Source: Rhizobium tibeticum (GTDB lineage: Bacteria; Pseudomonadota; Alphaproteobacteria; Rhizobiales; Rhizobiaceae). Taken from it: a stretch of 64,000 bases of DNA. This document shows positions 7,966 to 17,512 of the stretch, in pieces. Numbering within the stretch: the first letter of the stretch is position 1; each line of letters opens with the position of its first letter. A program made the translations under genes and the position numbers. A model generated the notes under the pieces. It searched no databases. It was not told where the DNA came from and saw only the letters and a program-made list of their open reading frames with translations. Location: NCBI RefSeq assembly GCF_900110205.1, contig NZ_FOCV01000001.1:124001-188000 (forward strand), in the 5' to 3' direction.

Positions 7966-8604
7966 TCAAGCCCCCTTCTTGATGTCAGCAACCGCAGCAG
8001 CAACCTCTGCCGTTGCTGTGGTGCCGATCAGCTGTTCTACAACAGCCGTTGCGGTTTCTTCGGCGATGGAACCGACGTCAGCGAATGCCTTCGCCTTGAT
8101 GTCGGCGATGCGACCTTCCGCAGCTTTCAGCTTTTCAGCCAGGCTTGCTTCAACGGCCTTGCGGTCGGCCTCCGCCTTCAGTTTGGCGGCATCGCGAGCG
8201 GCAGTGCCGATCGAGTTTGACTTGGCGCGAGCAGCGGCCAATTCGGCTTCGTAAGCAGCAACGTCGGCGTCGGCTTCCGCCTTCAGGCGGCCTGCCTCAT
8301 CGAGGTCCTGCGAGATGCGATTGTGGCGCTGCTCGAGAATACCACCGATGCGCGGCGTGATGACCTTTTGCATGAGCACGAAGAAGACAACGAACGTGAT
8401 CGCCAGCCACAGAAGCTGCGAGGCGAAGGTCGTCGAATCGAAAGGCGGGAATACGCCGCCGCCGTGATGCTCGGCTGGTACGCCGGTCTCGGTGTGGACC
8501 TCGCCTGCTGCCGGAGCGGCATGCGTGTCTGTACCGGTCGCTGCGCCAGTTTCTGCGGTTCCCGCCGGGGCCTCTTCGGCGTAAGCCGGGGTCACAAAAA
8601 ACAT
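7966..8604 (-). CDS. atpF2: F-type ATP synthase FO subunit b'
   Basis: Second peripheral-stalk subunit. The first 55 residues form an Ala/Thr/Glu/His-rich extension before the single membrane helix ([15 protein letters not shown], about residues 65-82), and a charged coiled coil fills the remainder. The N-terminal extension is typical of the rhizobial b' subunit. The ATG at 8604 is preferred over the GTG at 8610 because GGAGGTG sits three bases before it. The protein of 212 residues pairs with subunit b, whose gene begins three bases downstream. Gene order atpI-atpB-atpE-atpF2-atpF is that expected for an alphaproteobacterial FO operon. Confidence 0.93.
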   Translation of the reverse strand: MFFVTPAYAEEAPAGTAETGAATGTDTHAAPAAGEVHTETGVPAEHHGGGVFPPFDSTTFASQLLWLAITFVVFFVLMQKVITPRIGGILEQRHNRISQDLDEAGRLKAEADADVAAYEAELAAARAKSNSIGTAARDAAKLKAEADRKAVEASLAEKLKAAEGRIADIKAKAFADVGSIAEETATAVVEQLIGTTATAEVAAAVADIKKGA

Positions 8605-8682
8605 GCTCACCTCCAGGTGTACTGCAAATGCAAAGGATCACGGCTTGCGGGTCGCAGGCCGTGATCCTTCAATGCGCCTGTC

Positions 8683-8910
8683 TTAGACGGCGAAGAGCAG
8701 GAGGAGAGCGACGAGCAGCGAGAAGATGCCCAGAGCTTCCGTAACGGCAAAGCCGAAAACCAGACGGCCGAACTGGCTGTCAGCAGCCGACGGGTTGCGC
8801 AGTGCGCCGGACAGGTAGCTGCCGAAGATGTTGCCGAGGCCGAGAGCCGTACCGGCCATACCGAGGCAAGCCAGACCTGCGCCGATGTACTTTGCTGCGA
8901 TGGGATCCAT
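8683..8910 (-). CDS. atpE: F-type ATP synthase FO subunit c
   Basis: Proteolipid that forms the proton-driven rotor ring. It is a two-helix hairpin: glycine-rich first helix (YIGAGLACLGMAGTALGLG), polar loop RNPSAADS, and second helix carrying the proton-binding carboxylate, Glu58 in FAVTEALGIFS. The 75-residue length and the RNP loop are standard. A strong AAGGAGTG ribosome binding site precedes the ATG, in keeping with the high number of copies of c needed per complex. Spacers of about 70-80 bases separate it from atpB and atpF2, longer than elsewhere in the operon. Confidence 0.97.
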   Translation of the reverse strand: MDPIAAKYIGAGLACLGMAGTALGLGNIFGSYLSGALRNPSAADSQFGRLVFGFAVTEALGIFSLLVALLLLFAV

Positions 8911-8979
8911 ATTTTCACTCCTTTGAAATGGTTGTTACGGCGAATTGACTGACGCCCATGGACGTCAATATCGGTATCC

Positions 8980-9732
8980 TTAGTGGCCGCCCGGATGGAT
9001 CGCGTCATTGAGGTACATGCAAGTCAGCACCGCAAAGACGTAAGCCTGGAGGAAGGCAACGAGGAACTCGAGACCGGTCAGGGCGACCGTCATGATGAGG
9101 GGAAGAATGGCACCACCGACGCCGAGTGCACCCAGCGCTCCAAGCGAGGCGACGAAGCCTGCGAACACTTTAAGGGTGATGTGACCCGCCAACATGTTGG
9201 CGAAGAGACGAACGGAGAGCGAAATCGGACGGGAGAGGAAGGAGATGATTTCGATCGTCACGACGAGCGGCAGAAGAATGCCCGGAACGCCCTGCGGCAC
9301 GAAGATATTCAGGAAGTGGAAGCCGTGCTTGTAGAAACCGTAGACGAGAACGGTACCGATCACGAGCAGCGCCAGCGCGAGGGTGACGATGATCTGGCTG
9401 GTGACCGTGAAGAAGTACGGGAACATACCGAGCAGGTTTGCCGTCAACACGAACATGAAGAGCGAGAAGACCAACGGGAAGAACTTCATTCCCTTGGATC
9501 CAGCGCCTTCCTTCAGCATGTTGGCGATGAACTCGTAGGACATCTCCGCCACCGACTGGGAACGGCCAGGCACGATCGCCCGGTTCGACGTCGAGAAATA
9601 CAAAAAGCCAGCGGCGACGGCAGCGGACGCTACCATAAAGAGCGATGCGTTCGTAAACGAGAAATCAATTCCGCCGACTTCGATCGGCACAATCTTCTGG
9701 ATCAGGAACTGATGGGTCGGATCGTTAGACAC
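8980..9732 (-). CDS. atpB: F-type ATP synthase FO subunit a
   Basis: Membrane subunit that provides the two proton half-channels beside the c ring. The essential arginine is Arg175 in [14 protein letters not shown], the family signature. Five to six hydrophobic helices are visible, including [19 protein letters not shown] and [18 protein letters not shown]. The length of 250 residues is normal for rhizobia. The start is a GTG with a purine-rich AGAGAGAA stretch upstream. It lies between atpI (73-base gap) and atpE. Confidence 0.96.
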   Translation of the reverse strand: MSNDPTHQFLIQKIVPIEVGGIDFSFTNASLFMVASAAVAAGFLYFSTSNRAIVPGRSQSVAEMSYEFIANMLKEGAGSKGMKFFPLVFSLFMFVLTANLLGMFPYFFTVTSQIIVTLALALLVIGTVLVYGFYKHGFHFLNIFVPQGVPGILLPLVVTIEIISFLSRPISLSVRLFANMLAGHITLKVFAGFVASLGALGALGVGGAILPLIMTVALTGLEFLVAFLQAYVFAVLTCMYLNDAIHPGGH

Positions 9733-9805
9733 CGCTTGTTCTCTCTATCTTTAGCCCGCGCGAAACGGGATCATTGCACTGGATCGAACGCTGGAGCGCC
9801 CTGCC

Positions 9806-10150
9806 CTATTTTCCGCCATTCTCGCCCTTAGCAGGATCGGGCTTTGCAACCTTCCCCGCAGCACGCAGAACGTTCAGTACGCCGGCACAAAATCCAAGAA
9901 GAAGAAGAACAATCAATCCCCAAGGCGCCGTGCCGACAAAACGGTCGAGGACATAGCCAAGAACGGCGCCGACGACGATTGCGGAGATGAATTCGCTCGA
10001 AAGCTTCATCGCCTCGGCATAGCCCTTGCGGCTCGCCTCGGCGCTGGCTTCGATAGCCTCTTCCTTCCCCGCCTCTACGCGCTTGGTTGCGAGCTTCGCT
10101 TCCAATTGCGCCCGGCGCTTCTCAAGACTTTCCTCGCGGTCATCCGCCAT
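9806..10150 (-). CDS. atpI: ATP synthase accessory protein AtpI
   Basis: Small membrane protein encoded first in FO operons; in other bacteria AtpI/UncI helps assemble the c ring or handle magnesium. Here 114 residues: a charged N-terminal coiled coil (residues 3-45), then two membrane helices (FISAIVVGAVLGYVLDRF and LIVLLLLGFCAGVLNVL), as in the AtpI/Gct family. A strong GGAGGAGAG lies six bases before the ATG. A promoter is visible about 100 bases upstream, so this gene starts the leftward operon. Confidence 0.9.
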   Translation of the reverse strand: MADDREESLEKRRAQLEAKLATKRVEAGKEEAIEASAEASRKGYAEAMKLSSEFISAIVVGAVLGYVLDRFVGTAPWGLIVLLLLGFCAGVLNVLRAAGKVAKPDPAKGENGGK

Positions 10151-10249
10151 GGTGCTCTCCTCCGCCAGCCGCTGTCTGCCCGCTACCCCGGTTTACCGAC
10201 AACGACCCCAAGGTTTGAGAACCTTTCGGCCCGTTCTGAAGTCGCGCGC

Positions 10250-10278
10250 AACATAGTTTTAGCAAAAAGCATAGTCAA
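10250..10278 (-). promoter_or_regulatory. Sigma-70 type promoter of the atp FO operon
   Basis: Read on the minus strand, TTGACT (10273-10278) is followed after exactly 17 bases by TATGTT (10250-10255). The spacer is AT-rich in an otherwise GC-rich region. It lies about 100 bases upstream of atpI and points into the operon. The assignment is from motif and position only. Confidence 0.6.
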
Positions 10279-10427
10279 GGCGTAGGAGGTCGATGTCCAG
10301 CCATAAAATAGGCGATAAAAAACATATGCTTAGGCCGATCTCGACGAGCTTAGCCAAAATCGACCGAAAGAATCCGCTTTTGTGTGCGGCGATGAGACGC
10401 GAAATCGCGTCAGGATCAGCTTCTTCC

Positions 10428-11606
10428 TCAGCTCCAGCCGCCGCCATAGGTGCGATAGAAGACATGCAGGCCAATGCGACCGACCTTTTCCATCGTCTTG
10501 GCCCATTTCGGACGAACGTAGACAGCATGATAGTGCGTGGCGGAACCGACCTGCGGGAACCAGATCTTGCCTGCGGTCACGGCCATGGCGACTTCGCGGG
10601 CGATTCTCCAATGATACTGCGAATTCACGCGATCCTTGATGTTGTCGCAGGCAAAGGAGAACTGGCATCGGTTGCGCCAATCCTCGTTCTGATAGACGAC
10701 GCCGCAAATCGTCTTCGGGTAGGCCGGATTGCGGACGCGATTGAGAATGACCTGGGCGACGGCGGCTTGCCCCTTCACCGTTTCGCCACGGGCTTCGAAA
10801 TAGATGCCGGATGCCAGGCACTGCTGCTCGGCCGCCGAGAATACGGAGGGCGACAGGATGCTTGCAGCCCAGGCGTGGTCACGCGGGCCAATCTGCGGCA
10901 CGAAGCGACCATCGTCGGCCTTGTCGGTCAGAATCGAATCGAACGGCGACTGACGGGAATAATCAGGAGCGGCCGGCGCATAGGCCGTTGCCAGCACGTC
11001 GGCCTTTGTGTTGGTCACGAGGCCGGCTAGCATGGGAGAGACGCCGCGATCGGGCTTCGGCGGCTCCTTCTTGTAGAAATTCGAGGCGATCTGGATTTCC
11101 TTGCCCTTGATCTTCGGCTTCACGAAGGCCGACTTATCCTTCACGTCGAAGGCGGGCTGAAAAAGCAGGCGTGTTCTGTGGAGGATAGACCCGGCAGAGA
11201 AATCCTTTGGCGGCTGCACTTTTTCGACGGCAACGACGCGGCCCTTTTTAGACGGGCGATTGACCCGGTCTTCATCCGGCGTCGCCTCATGTCCCTTTTG
11301 CTTCGCCATAAAAGCGACCTTGCGCCCGTCAGGCAGAACCATGCCTGCACCGGCGGCGATCGTGCCTGTCACGACAGGATCGGCAAAGGTCAGTTCCGCC
11401 TGATGGATCGACCCCGCCGGCGAATTGGTCAATACCATACGCCAGTTTTCCCGTTCCTGATCGAGGCCGGCAAGCAGAGCAGCGAGGTCCGCATGGGACA
11501 CCATCGTCGGCGACATCAGCCACCCGAAAACGCCGAAGAGCGCGGGTGAACTCCAGTTTTGAAGCAAGCGGCGCAGCTTGCCACGGGAACGGCTATTTCG
11601 ACGCAA
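10428..11606 (-). CDS. SleB-type cell wall hydrolase
   Basis: The C-terminal 125 residues match the Hydrolase_2 (SleB) fold: SAAEQQCLASGIYFEARGE with the catalytic Glu, followed by AVAQVILNRV, YPKTICGVVYQ and SATHYHAVYVRPKW. This fold is a lytic transglycosylase-like peptidoglycan hydrolase first known from spore cortex, and is common in non-sporulating alphaproteobacteria. Residues 15-38 are a membrane or signal segment, so the enzyme acts in the periplasm; the 200-residue middle part is low in recognisable motifs. The start is a TTG with GGAG seven bases upstream; the ATG at 11516 is a shorter option. An inverted repeat ATTAACC/GGTTAAT lies about 50 bases upstream. Confidence 0.85.
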   Translation of the reverse strand: MRRNSRSRGKLRRLLQNWSSPALFGVFGWLMSPTMVSHADLAALLAGLDQERENWRMVLTNSPAGSIHQAELTFADPVVTGTIAAGAGMVLPDGRKVAFMAKQKGHEATPDEDRVNRPSKKGRVVAVEKVQPPKDFSAGSILHRTRLLFQPAFDVKDKSAFVKPKIKGKEIQIASNFYKKEPPKPDRGVSPMLAGLVTNTKADVLATAYAPAAPDYSRQSPFDSILTDKADDGRFVPQIGPRDHAWAASILSPSVFSAAEQQCLASGIYFEARGETVKGQAAVAQVILNRVRNPAYPKTICGVVYQNEDWRNRCQFSFACDNIKDRVNSQYHWRIAREVAMAVTAGKIWFPQVGSATHYHAVYVRPKWAKTMEKVGRIGLHVFYRTYGGGWS

Positions 11607-11654
11607 CGCGAGACTCCGGCATGAGACGCATGAACATGCCGTTGAAAATGTCTC

Positions 11655-11677
11655 ATTAACCTTGATGCTTGGTTAAT
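11655..11677. promoter_or_regulatory. Inverted repeat ATTAACC-N9-GGTTAAT upstream of the cell wall hydrolase
   Basis: Two 7-base arms (11655-11661 and 11671-11677) form a perfect inverted repeat around nine bases, about 50 bases upstream of the hydrolase start. Each arm contains TTAACC, which resembles a CtrA half-site (TTAACCAT). It could be an operator; the protein is not determined by the sequence. Confidence 0.35.
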
Positions 11678-11748
11678 GCGGGCGCCTTCCAGGGACGAAA
11701 GCATTAGCGGCAGCAAAAATAAGGGCCGGATGTATTTGGACATGCAAA

Positions 11749-11773
11749 ACCCCCGAAGGTTGCTTTCGGGGGT
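11749..11773 (-). terminator. Terminator after kup
   Basis: A 9-bp perfect stem, ACCCCCGAA (11749-11757) with 11765-11773, has a 7-base loop and, on the minus strand, is followed by TTTTGC. It lies 40 bases beyond the kup stop codon and ends the corA-kup transcript. Confidence 0.75.
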
Positions 11774-11812
11774 CAGTTCAGTTTGCCGGGATTGTGAAGG
11801 GCACTGGTTCGG

Positions 11813-13711
11813 CTAGATAATGACGTGCGAGCCGAGTTCCACCACGCGATTTGCCGGCAGGCGGAAGTAATCCGACGGATTTGCTGCAGCATTGGCGAGC
11901 GCAATGTAAAGGCGATCCTGCCAGTAAGGCATTCCGGACTTGGCATCGGGAACCAGCTTGCGGCGGCCGAGGTAGAAGGAGGTCGACATGATGTCGAACT
12001 TCAGGCCGGTCTTGCGCAGCGTCGCCAAGGCCTGCGAGACGTTCTGCGATTCCATGAATCCGAACAGCAGTTCGACGCGCGAGAACCGCTCCGAGATCTG
12101 CTCGACCTTGTAGCGATCGGCGCTCGAAACACGCGGCTTGTTGATCGTGCGGATCGTCAGAATCACGTTCTTGTCATGCAAAACGTGGTTGTGCTTCAGA
12201 TTATGCAATAGCGCGGCAGGAGCCGATTCCGGATCGCTGGTCAGGAAGATCGCGGTGCCGGGCACCTGGGCGGGGGAATGGTCGCTCTTGCGCTCGATCG
12301 AACTGACGAACGACGCCAGCGGGATATCGGTATGGCGCGTCTTCTCCATCAGCAGAGCCGAGCCGCGTCGCCAGGTCCACATGATCACGGTGAACGCCGT
12401 GGCAATCATGATCGGAATGTAGCCACCGTCGTGGATCTTCAGCAGGTTGGCGCCAAGGAAGATGAGTTCAAGACCGACGAGCGGCGCCAAGGCGAGTGTT
12501 GCGACCGGGATAGACCAGTTCCAGCGAACGCGCACGAACTCGAAGGCCATGATCGAAGTGACGACCATCGCGCCCGTCACCGAGATACCGTAGGCGGTTG
12601 CCAGCGCATCCGACGTCTTGAAGCTGATGACGAGGAATATGACGCCGAAGAAGAGCACAGCGTTGACGGACGGTACGAAGATCTGTCCCGTATTGGTCTC
12701 CGACGTGAAGAGGATTTCCATACGCGGCAAGAAGCCGAGGTTGATGCCCTGTCGAACAAGCGAAAAAGCGCCGGTAATGACGGCCTGGCTGGCGATGATC
12801 GTCGCAGCGGTCGCGAGGATGACGACCGGCAGCAGCGCCCATTGCGGATACATCAGGTAGAAAGGATCAGACATCGCCATCGGATTGCCGAGCACGAGAG
12901 CGCCCTGCCCCAAATAGTTCAGCGTCAATGCCGGGAAAACCAGTGCAAACCACGCCCACTGAATCGGCCGCCGGCCAAAGTGGCCAAGATCGGCATAAAG
13001 CGCTTCCGCGCCCGTCACGGTCAGGAAGACTGCGCCAAGCACGACGACGCCGTAAAATCCCTCATGCAGCAGGAAACTGATCGCATAATAGGGGTTGAAG
13101 GCGGCAAGGATGCCGAAGTCATCCGAGATGTGCGAAATGCCGGCAGCGGCCATCACGATGAACCAGAGCGCCGTGATCGGCCCGAAAAAACGGGCCATGG
13201 CGCCGGTTCCGCGCGACTGCACAGCAAACAACAAGGCCAGAATGAAGACCGAAATCGGCACAATATAGCTCGTCAGGCTAGGTGCCACGAGCTTCAGCCC
13301 TTCAACGGCCGACAGAACCGACAGCGCCGGTGTGATCATCGCATCGCCGAGGAACAATGCTGCACCGACGAGACCAAGCAGCATCAGCAGCGCGGTATGC
13401 CCGTTGGCGGTCTTCATCAGCAACGCCAGCAGGGAGAGCGTACCGCCTTCGCCTTCGTTGTCGGCGCGCAGCAGGAAGAGCACGTATTTGATGGTGACGA
13501 TAATGGTCAGAGCCCAGATCATCAACGAGATGAGGCTGATCACCTCGAAGCGTGTGAGGCCGTCGATCGCGACGGGCTTCAATGCTTCGCGAAACGCGTA
13601 GAGCGGGCTGGTTCCGATATCGCCATAGACGACGCCGACGGAGCCCAGCGCCAGATAGAACAGCTTGCGCGGCTTCATTTTTCGTTCGTGTGAATGGCTG
13701 CCTTCGTGCAT
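11813..13711 (-). CDS. kup: Low-affinity potassium uptake protein Kup
   Basis: KUP/HAK/KT-family potassium:proton symporter of the inner membrane. The signature [17 protein letters not shown] lies at residues 18-34, and about twelve hydrophobic helices fill residues 20-440, including [20 protein letters not shown]. The C-terminal 180 residues form the cytosolic domain. At 632 residues it is the normal length. A shorter start at Met12 is possible. It begins 18 bases after the corA stop on the same strand, so the two cation transporters are likely co-transcribed. Confidence 0.95.
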   Translation of the reverse strand: MHEGSHSHERKMKPRKLFYLALGSVGVVYGDIGTSPLYAFREALKPVAIDGLTRFEVISLISLMIWALTIIVTIKYVLFLLRADNEGEGGTLSLLALLMKTANGHTALLMLLGLVGAALFLGDAMITPALSVLSAVEGLKLVAPSLTSYIVPISVFILALLFAVQSRGTGAMARFFGPITALWFIVMAAAGISHISDDFGILAAFNPYYAISFLLHEGFYGVVVLGAVFLTVTGAEALYADLGHFGRRPIQWAWFALVFPALTLNYLGQGALVLGNPMAMSDPFYLMYPQWALLPVVILATAATIIASQAVITGAFSLVRQGINLGFLPRMEILFTSETNTGQIFVPSVNAVLFFGVIFLVISFKTSDALATAYGISVTGAMVVTSIMAFEFVRVRWNWSIPVATLALAPLVGLELIFLGANLLKIHDGGYIPIMIATAFTVIMWTWRRGSALLMEKTRHTDIPLASFVSSIERKSDHSPAQVPGTAIFLTSDPESAPAALLHNLKHNHVLHDKNVILTIRTINKPRVSSADRYKVEQISERFSRVELLFGFMESQNVSQALATLRKTGLKFDIMSTSFYLGRRKLVPDAKSGMPYWQDRLYIALANAAANPSDYFRLPANRVVELGSHVII

Positions 13712-13729
13712 GAAATGAAAACAGGCTCT

Positions 13730-14740
13730 TCAGAGCCAGCCTTTCCATCGGAAAAAGAAGAAGGGAATGACGGCGGACAGCACCATGAGCCCAAGCGAAT
13801 ACGGATATCCCTGGGCAAAGTGCAGTTCCGGCATGAATTCGAAATTCATACCGTAGATGGAGGCGACCAGCGTCGGCGGCAAGAACACCACGGACGCGAT
13901 CGAAAAAATCTTAATGATCGCGTTCTGCTCGATGTTGATCAGGCCGAGCGAGGCGTCGAGCAGGAAGGTGATATTGCCGGCGATGAAGGACGCATGCTCA
14001 TTGAGCGACTGGATGTCACGCGAAACCGTCTTGCAGAGTTCCTTGGTGTCGCGATCCTGCTGGACGGCCGGGACGGTGTAGAAAAACGTCATCAGCCGCG
14101 ACAGCGACGCGAGGCTGTCCCGGACCTTGCTGACGAGGCGATGATGGCCTGCGATGTCCCTGAGCTTTTCTTCCAGATAGTTCGACGGCTTGCGGACTTT
14201 CCTGGCGCGGTCGCCAAACACATGTGTCGACAGGATGTCGATACGCGCGACCGACAACTCCAAGATTTCGGCAGTCCGATCGATCACGGTTTCAAAGAGC
14301 TTTGCCAGCAACGCGGCGCCACTTCGCCACTGCTGCGGCACGCGGTGAAGAGCGGCGATGAACAGCGAAAAGGACTTTGGTTGCGCGTAGCGAATCGTGA
14401 TCATCCGCTTGCCAGCCAGGATGAACGCAACGTCGGTCAGCGTCGGCGCGTCCGTTTCAACCTTCCAGACGAGGGATGCGGTCATGAACACGGCATCGTT
14501 TTCCATGTAGAGGCGGGCCGACGGCTCGATGTCCTTGAGATCGTCTCGCGTCGGAACCTCGACACCGAGGGTTCTTTCGACGAAGAGTTCCTCCTCGCGC
14601 GAAGGCTCGATCATGTCGATCCACATCACATCGTCACGCAACGAACCTTGCGACAGATCGCCGATTTCAACCGGCTTACAATCGGAACAGTAGGCCGTGA
14701 TCACCGGCTGGACCTCCGGCAATCCGGGTGTGTTGCGCAC
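13730..14740 (-). CDS. corA: CorA-family magnesium transporter
   Basis: Pentameric magnesium/cobalt channel of the inner membrane. The large N-terminal cytosolic domain (residues 1-270) ends in a long charged helix, followed by two membrane helices; the family signature YGMNF lies at the end of the first (ASIYGMNFEFMP, near residue 300), and the C-terminus reads FRWKGWL, basic as usual. The length is 336 residues. The start is a GTG with a modest GAAAG upstream. It is the first gene of the corA-kup pair. Confidence 0.93.
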   Translation of the reverse strand: MRNTPGLPEVQPVITAYCSDCKPVEIGDLSQGSLRDDVMWIDMIEPSREEELFVERTLGVEVPTRDDLKDIEPSARLYMENDAVFMTASLVWKVETDAPTLTDVAFILAGKRMITIRYAQPKSFSLFIAALHRVPQQWRSGAALLAKLFETVIDRTAEILELSVARIDILSTHVFGDRARKVRKPSNYLEEKLRDIAGHHRLVSKVRDSLASLSRLMTFFYTVPAVQQDRDTKELCKTVSRDIQSLNEHASFIAGNITFLLDASLGLINIEQNAIIKIFSIASVVFLPPTLVASIYGMNFEFMPELHFAQGYPYSLGLMVLSAVIPFFFFRWKGWL

Positions 14741-15108
14741 AACGCTGCTTTCATCGAAAGCCCTTCCACGGCGCGCCGCCTGCGAGCGCGCGCGGGATGC
14801 AAGTTCCCGATCTTAACGAAAGCGATTGACGAAAATTCATACGACTCCTGGCACATCCGGCAACCGCCGAGATATGCAACGTGCTCAACCGCATCGCAGT
14901 CACCAATCCTTCGACCAAGATAACTCCGAACATGCAGGTGAGACCGGTCCCCATCGGGTTGGCCATCATCGAGCATTCGCAAAAAGCCGCCTCATGGCGA
15001 CGGCGCGCCATATGACGGAAAGCTGCGAAAGAATCAAGACATCTTCCGTCCGCGGCGCCGTTTGACCACATTTCCTCCGCAATTGGGAGTCGAGCGGCGC
15101 CGAAGCAT
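14741..15108. other. Intergenic region between mrp and corA, no gene seen
   Basis: About 370 bases separate the mrp stop from the corA start. Frames here are antisense extensions with poor codon use and no ribosome binding sites. The right part lies just beyond the mrp stop and the left part must hold the corA-kup promoter. No clear terminator hairpin was found for mrp. Confidence 0.45.
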
Positions 15109-16263
15109 TCACTCGAAAACAATCGCCGGCGCGGCCCGCTGCGGCTGCCCACCGAGCTGCTGCCAGACCTTGGCGGCGATCTCTCGATAGATGCCGGCGA
15201 CAATGCCGTTCGGCTCGGTGGCAACAAGTGGCGTTCCGGCGTCCGACGTCTCGCGGATGTTGATCGTCAGCGGCACTTCGCCGAGGAAAGGAACGCCAAT
15301 GCGTTCGGCTTCCTTGCGAGCGCCGCCATGACCAAAGATATCATAACGCGTGCCGGTATCGGGCGCGATAAAATAGCTCATGTTCTCAACGATGCCGAGC
15401 ACGGGAACCTCGACCTTCTTGAACATGTTCAACCCCTTGCGGGCATCGACGAGGGCGAGATCCTGCGGGGTCGAAACGATGACGGCGCCGGCGAGCGGCA
15501 CCTGCTGTGCCATCGTCAGCTGCGCATCGCCGGTGCCGGGCGGCATATCGACGACAAGCACATCGAGCTCGCCCCAGGCAACCTCGCGCAGCATCTGCAT
15601 CAGCGCCGATTGCACCATCGGGCCGCGCCAGATCATGGCCGTGTCCTCGTCGACGAGGAAGCCCATCGACATGACCTTCAGCCCGTAATTTTCCATCGGA
15701 TTGATGATGCGGCCATCGATCTGGGTGGGGCGGCCGGAGATCTTCAGCAGCCGCGGCATCGACGGGCCGTAGATATCGGCATCGAGAATGCCGACACGCA
15801 GACCATTTGCCTGGAGACCGAGCGAAAGATTGACGGCGGTCGTGGACTTGCCTACGCCTCCTTTACCCGAGGCAACGGCGATGATCGCGTTGATACCGGG
15901 AACGCCGAGCTTGCCCGCACGGGGCTGCTGTTGCGGCGCGTGTGCATGGCCATGATGGTCATGTCCCGCCTGGGGTTGAGGGCGCGAAACCGGCGCCGCG
16001 CCTGAACCGGCCCTCTTGTCTGCCGTCAGCGCAACCAGCGCTCCCTTGACGCCCGGCATCTCCTTGATGACCCGTTCGGCCGCGAGGCGAAGCGGTTCCA
16101 GCTCTTTGGCGCTCTCCGCCGGAACCGTAATGGAGAAATAGACCTTGCCATCGGAAATGAAGACATCAGACACCATGCCGAGCTCGACGATATCATGTTC
16201 GAGATCGGGGCCGCGGACCGTCTTCAGCGTTTCGAGAACCTGTTCCTTGGTGACGCCGGTCAT
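15109..16263 (-). CDS. apbC: Mrp/NBP35-family iron-sulfur carrier ATPase lacking CxxC
   Basis: P-loop ATPase of the Mrp/ApbC family, which carries and transfers [4Fe-4S] clusters. The N-terminal 80 residues are a MIP18/DUF59-like domain, followed by a His-rich linker (HDHHGHAHAP, about 101-110) and the ATPase domain with the deviant Walker A GKGGVGKST at 133-141. The usual cluster-binding CPxCG is replaced: the sequence reads YFIAPDTGTRYDIFG near residue 297, so both cysteines are gone. The rest of the fold is intact. It is a single-gene unit with flanking gaps. The gene name indicates the family, not proven cluster transfer. Confidence 0.88.
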   Translation of the reverse strand: MTGVTKEQVLETLKTVRGPDLEHDIVELGMVSDVFISDGKVYFSITVPAESAKELEPLRLAAERVIKEMPGVKGALVALTADKRAGSGAAPVSRPQPQAGHDHHGHAHAPQQQPRAGKLGVPGINAIIAVASGKGGVGKSTTAVNLSLGLQANGLRVGILDADIYGPSMPRLLKISGRPTQIDGRIINPMENYGLKVMSMGFLVDEDTAMIWRGPMVQSALMQMLREVAWGELDVLVVDMPPGTGDAQLTMAQQVPLAGAVIVSTPQDLALVDARKGLNMFKKVEVPVLGIVENMSYFIAPDTGTRYDIFGHGGARKEAERIGVPFLGEVPLTINIRETSDAGTPLVATEPNGIVAGIYREIAAKVWQQLGGQPQRAAPAIVFE

Positions 16264-16780
16264 TCCATCCTCACTGCCTATGTTGGCATTCTAGATAGAG
16301 GAGCGCCGCGCCTTCGCCAAACAAAATCGTTGATCGAATGGCAATTGAGGGAAACGAGGCCAACCGGAAGGCCACTGCGTCCACCAAGTCCGCCGGGCTT
16401 TCGCCCTGATGGTCGCAACGGCCTTCCAGGATACCGAGGTAAGCCTTGCGAACTAGAGCAAGCGCGGCAAAAGGCCAGCACAAAACGCCCATTGGAAGAC
16501 CATACGCAGGGATATGCCGTCAACGGCGTGTCTCAAAAGCAACAACCGCCGCCGACGCCCAAGCCCAACATCAGGCATCGTGGCATCGGCTGGCGGTGTT
16601 CGGTCGCGCCGTTTATCCGGCGTCGTTACCAGGTCCCCTCTGGACCGCTGGAGACAAGGATGCAGAAAGCGTGCCAATTGGCAAACATTCGCAAATGCCG
16701 ATGTGACCCGGTGACAAAGTGGTCGGCATTGGCGAAGATTTAGGCGCGAATGCCAGTGAAGCCCACAATTTGCGCAACCC
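16264..16780. other. Gap of about 520 bases between mrp and a luxR gene, no gene seen
   Basis: Several overlapping frames of 60-180 codons occur on both strands, but none has a ribosome binding site, a recognisable domain or the strong third-position GC bias of neighbouring genes. The left end must contain the mrp promoter. No terminator with a T-run and no RNA family could be identified. A small RNA cannot be excluded. Confidence 0.4.
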
Positions 16781-17512
16781 TTACTTTATAAGGCCGATCC
16801 GCAGGGCCTTGGCGACTGCTTGTGTGCGGTTCACCGTATCGAGCTTCTTGGTCGCGCGGTTGAGGTAGTGGTTCACCGTGTGTTCGGACAGGCTGAGGAT
16901 TTCGGCAATCTCAACGCTGGTCTTACCGGCGGCAGTCCAGTTCAGACAGTCGATCTCGCGATCAGTCAAGGTGCCCGTGACCCGATTGTCATAGCTGCGG
17001 ATCTCTGCCAGCCGGTCGAAGACGTGGATGGAAATATAGTGGAGTTCGCGCATTTCCTCGGCGGTGAATGCCTCGCGATCGCCTGAAAATGAAACGGCAC
17101 CGCGGCCACCGGAGGCCTCGTGGGTTGGAAAATAAGCGCAACGCATCATGCGAAAGCGTTCAAAGAGCGCCTTGACGATGCCAGCCTTTCCATCAGGCCG
17201 ATCCAGCTTTGCCTGTGACACGTCGTTGAAGAACGGCGTGGTCGAGGTCCGGAGTCGCTTCATGACTGGGCTGTTGGCCACCAGTCCTTCGTGGTCGTAG
17301 GCGGCAAGAAGTTCCACCGGCCAACTCGAGATGACCGCGTTACTCTGCAGATCACGCGCCGTCACGGAGGGGATATTGAAGACCATAAAGGCCCGCGCAC
17401 GATAGGCTTCCGTTACTTTCTTCATGAAGCGGAAAATATCGAACTGCGTTTTCAGTGCGGCGATCTCACTAACGTGTACGTCCACGGAAGATCCTGGCTG
17501 CGATGGGGTCAT
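16781..17512 (-). CDS. LuxR-family regulator (solo) with autoinducer-binding-like domain
   Basis: The N-terminal 165 residues match the autoinducer-binding domain of quorum-sensing LuxR proteins and residues about 179-243 form the LuxR/GerE helix-turn-helix (LTDREIDCLNWTAAGKTSVEIAEIL, then LSEHTVNHYLNRATKKL). By eye, the ligand-pocket residues are only partly kept: a Tyr (Y72) and the Pro of the Asp-Pro pair (P82) are present, but the Asp that binds the acyl-homoserine lactone amide is Ser (S81) and the second Trp is Phe (F95). No luxI synthase lies nearby, so it is a LuxR solo. It may sense another ligand or none. It sits upstream of an unrelated IclR gene on the same strand. Confidence 0.85.
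   Translation of the reverse strand: MTPSQPGSSVDVHVSEIAALKTQFDIFRFMKKVTEAYRARAFMVFNIPSVTARDLQSNAVISSWPVELLAAYDHEGLVANSPVMKRLRTSTTPFFNDVSQAKLDRPDGKAGIVKALFERFRMMRCAYFPTHEASGGRGAVSFSGDREAFTAEEMRELHYISIHVFDRLAEIRSYDNRVTGTLTDREIDCLNWTAAGKTSVEIAEILSLSEHTVNHYLNRATKKLDTVNRTQAVAKALRIGLIK

Noticed and set aside
10259..10427. Hydrophobic minus-strand frame between the atp promoter and the hydrolase stop
   Set aside because: It is out of frame with the hydrolase, overlaps its end and the atp promoter, and has no ribosome binding site.
12278..13693. 471-codon frame antisense to kup
   Set aside because: Dominated by Arg, Asp, Gln and His, as expected for the complement of membrane helices; kup is certain.
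13694..14923. 409-codon frame antisense to corA
   Set aside because: Charged low-complexity antisense shadow of a verified transporter gene.
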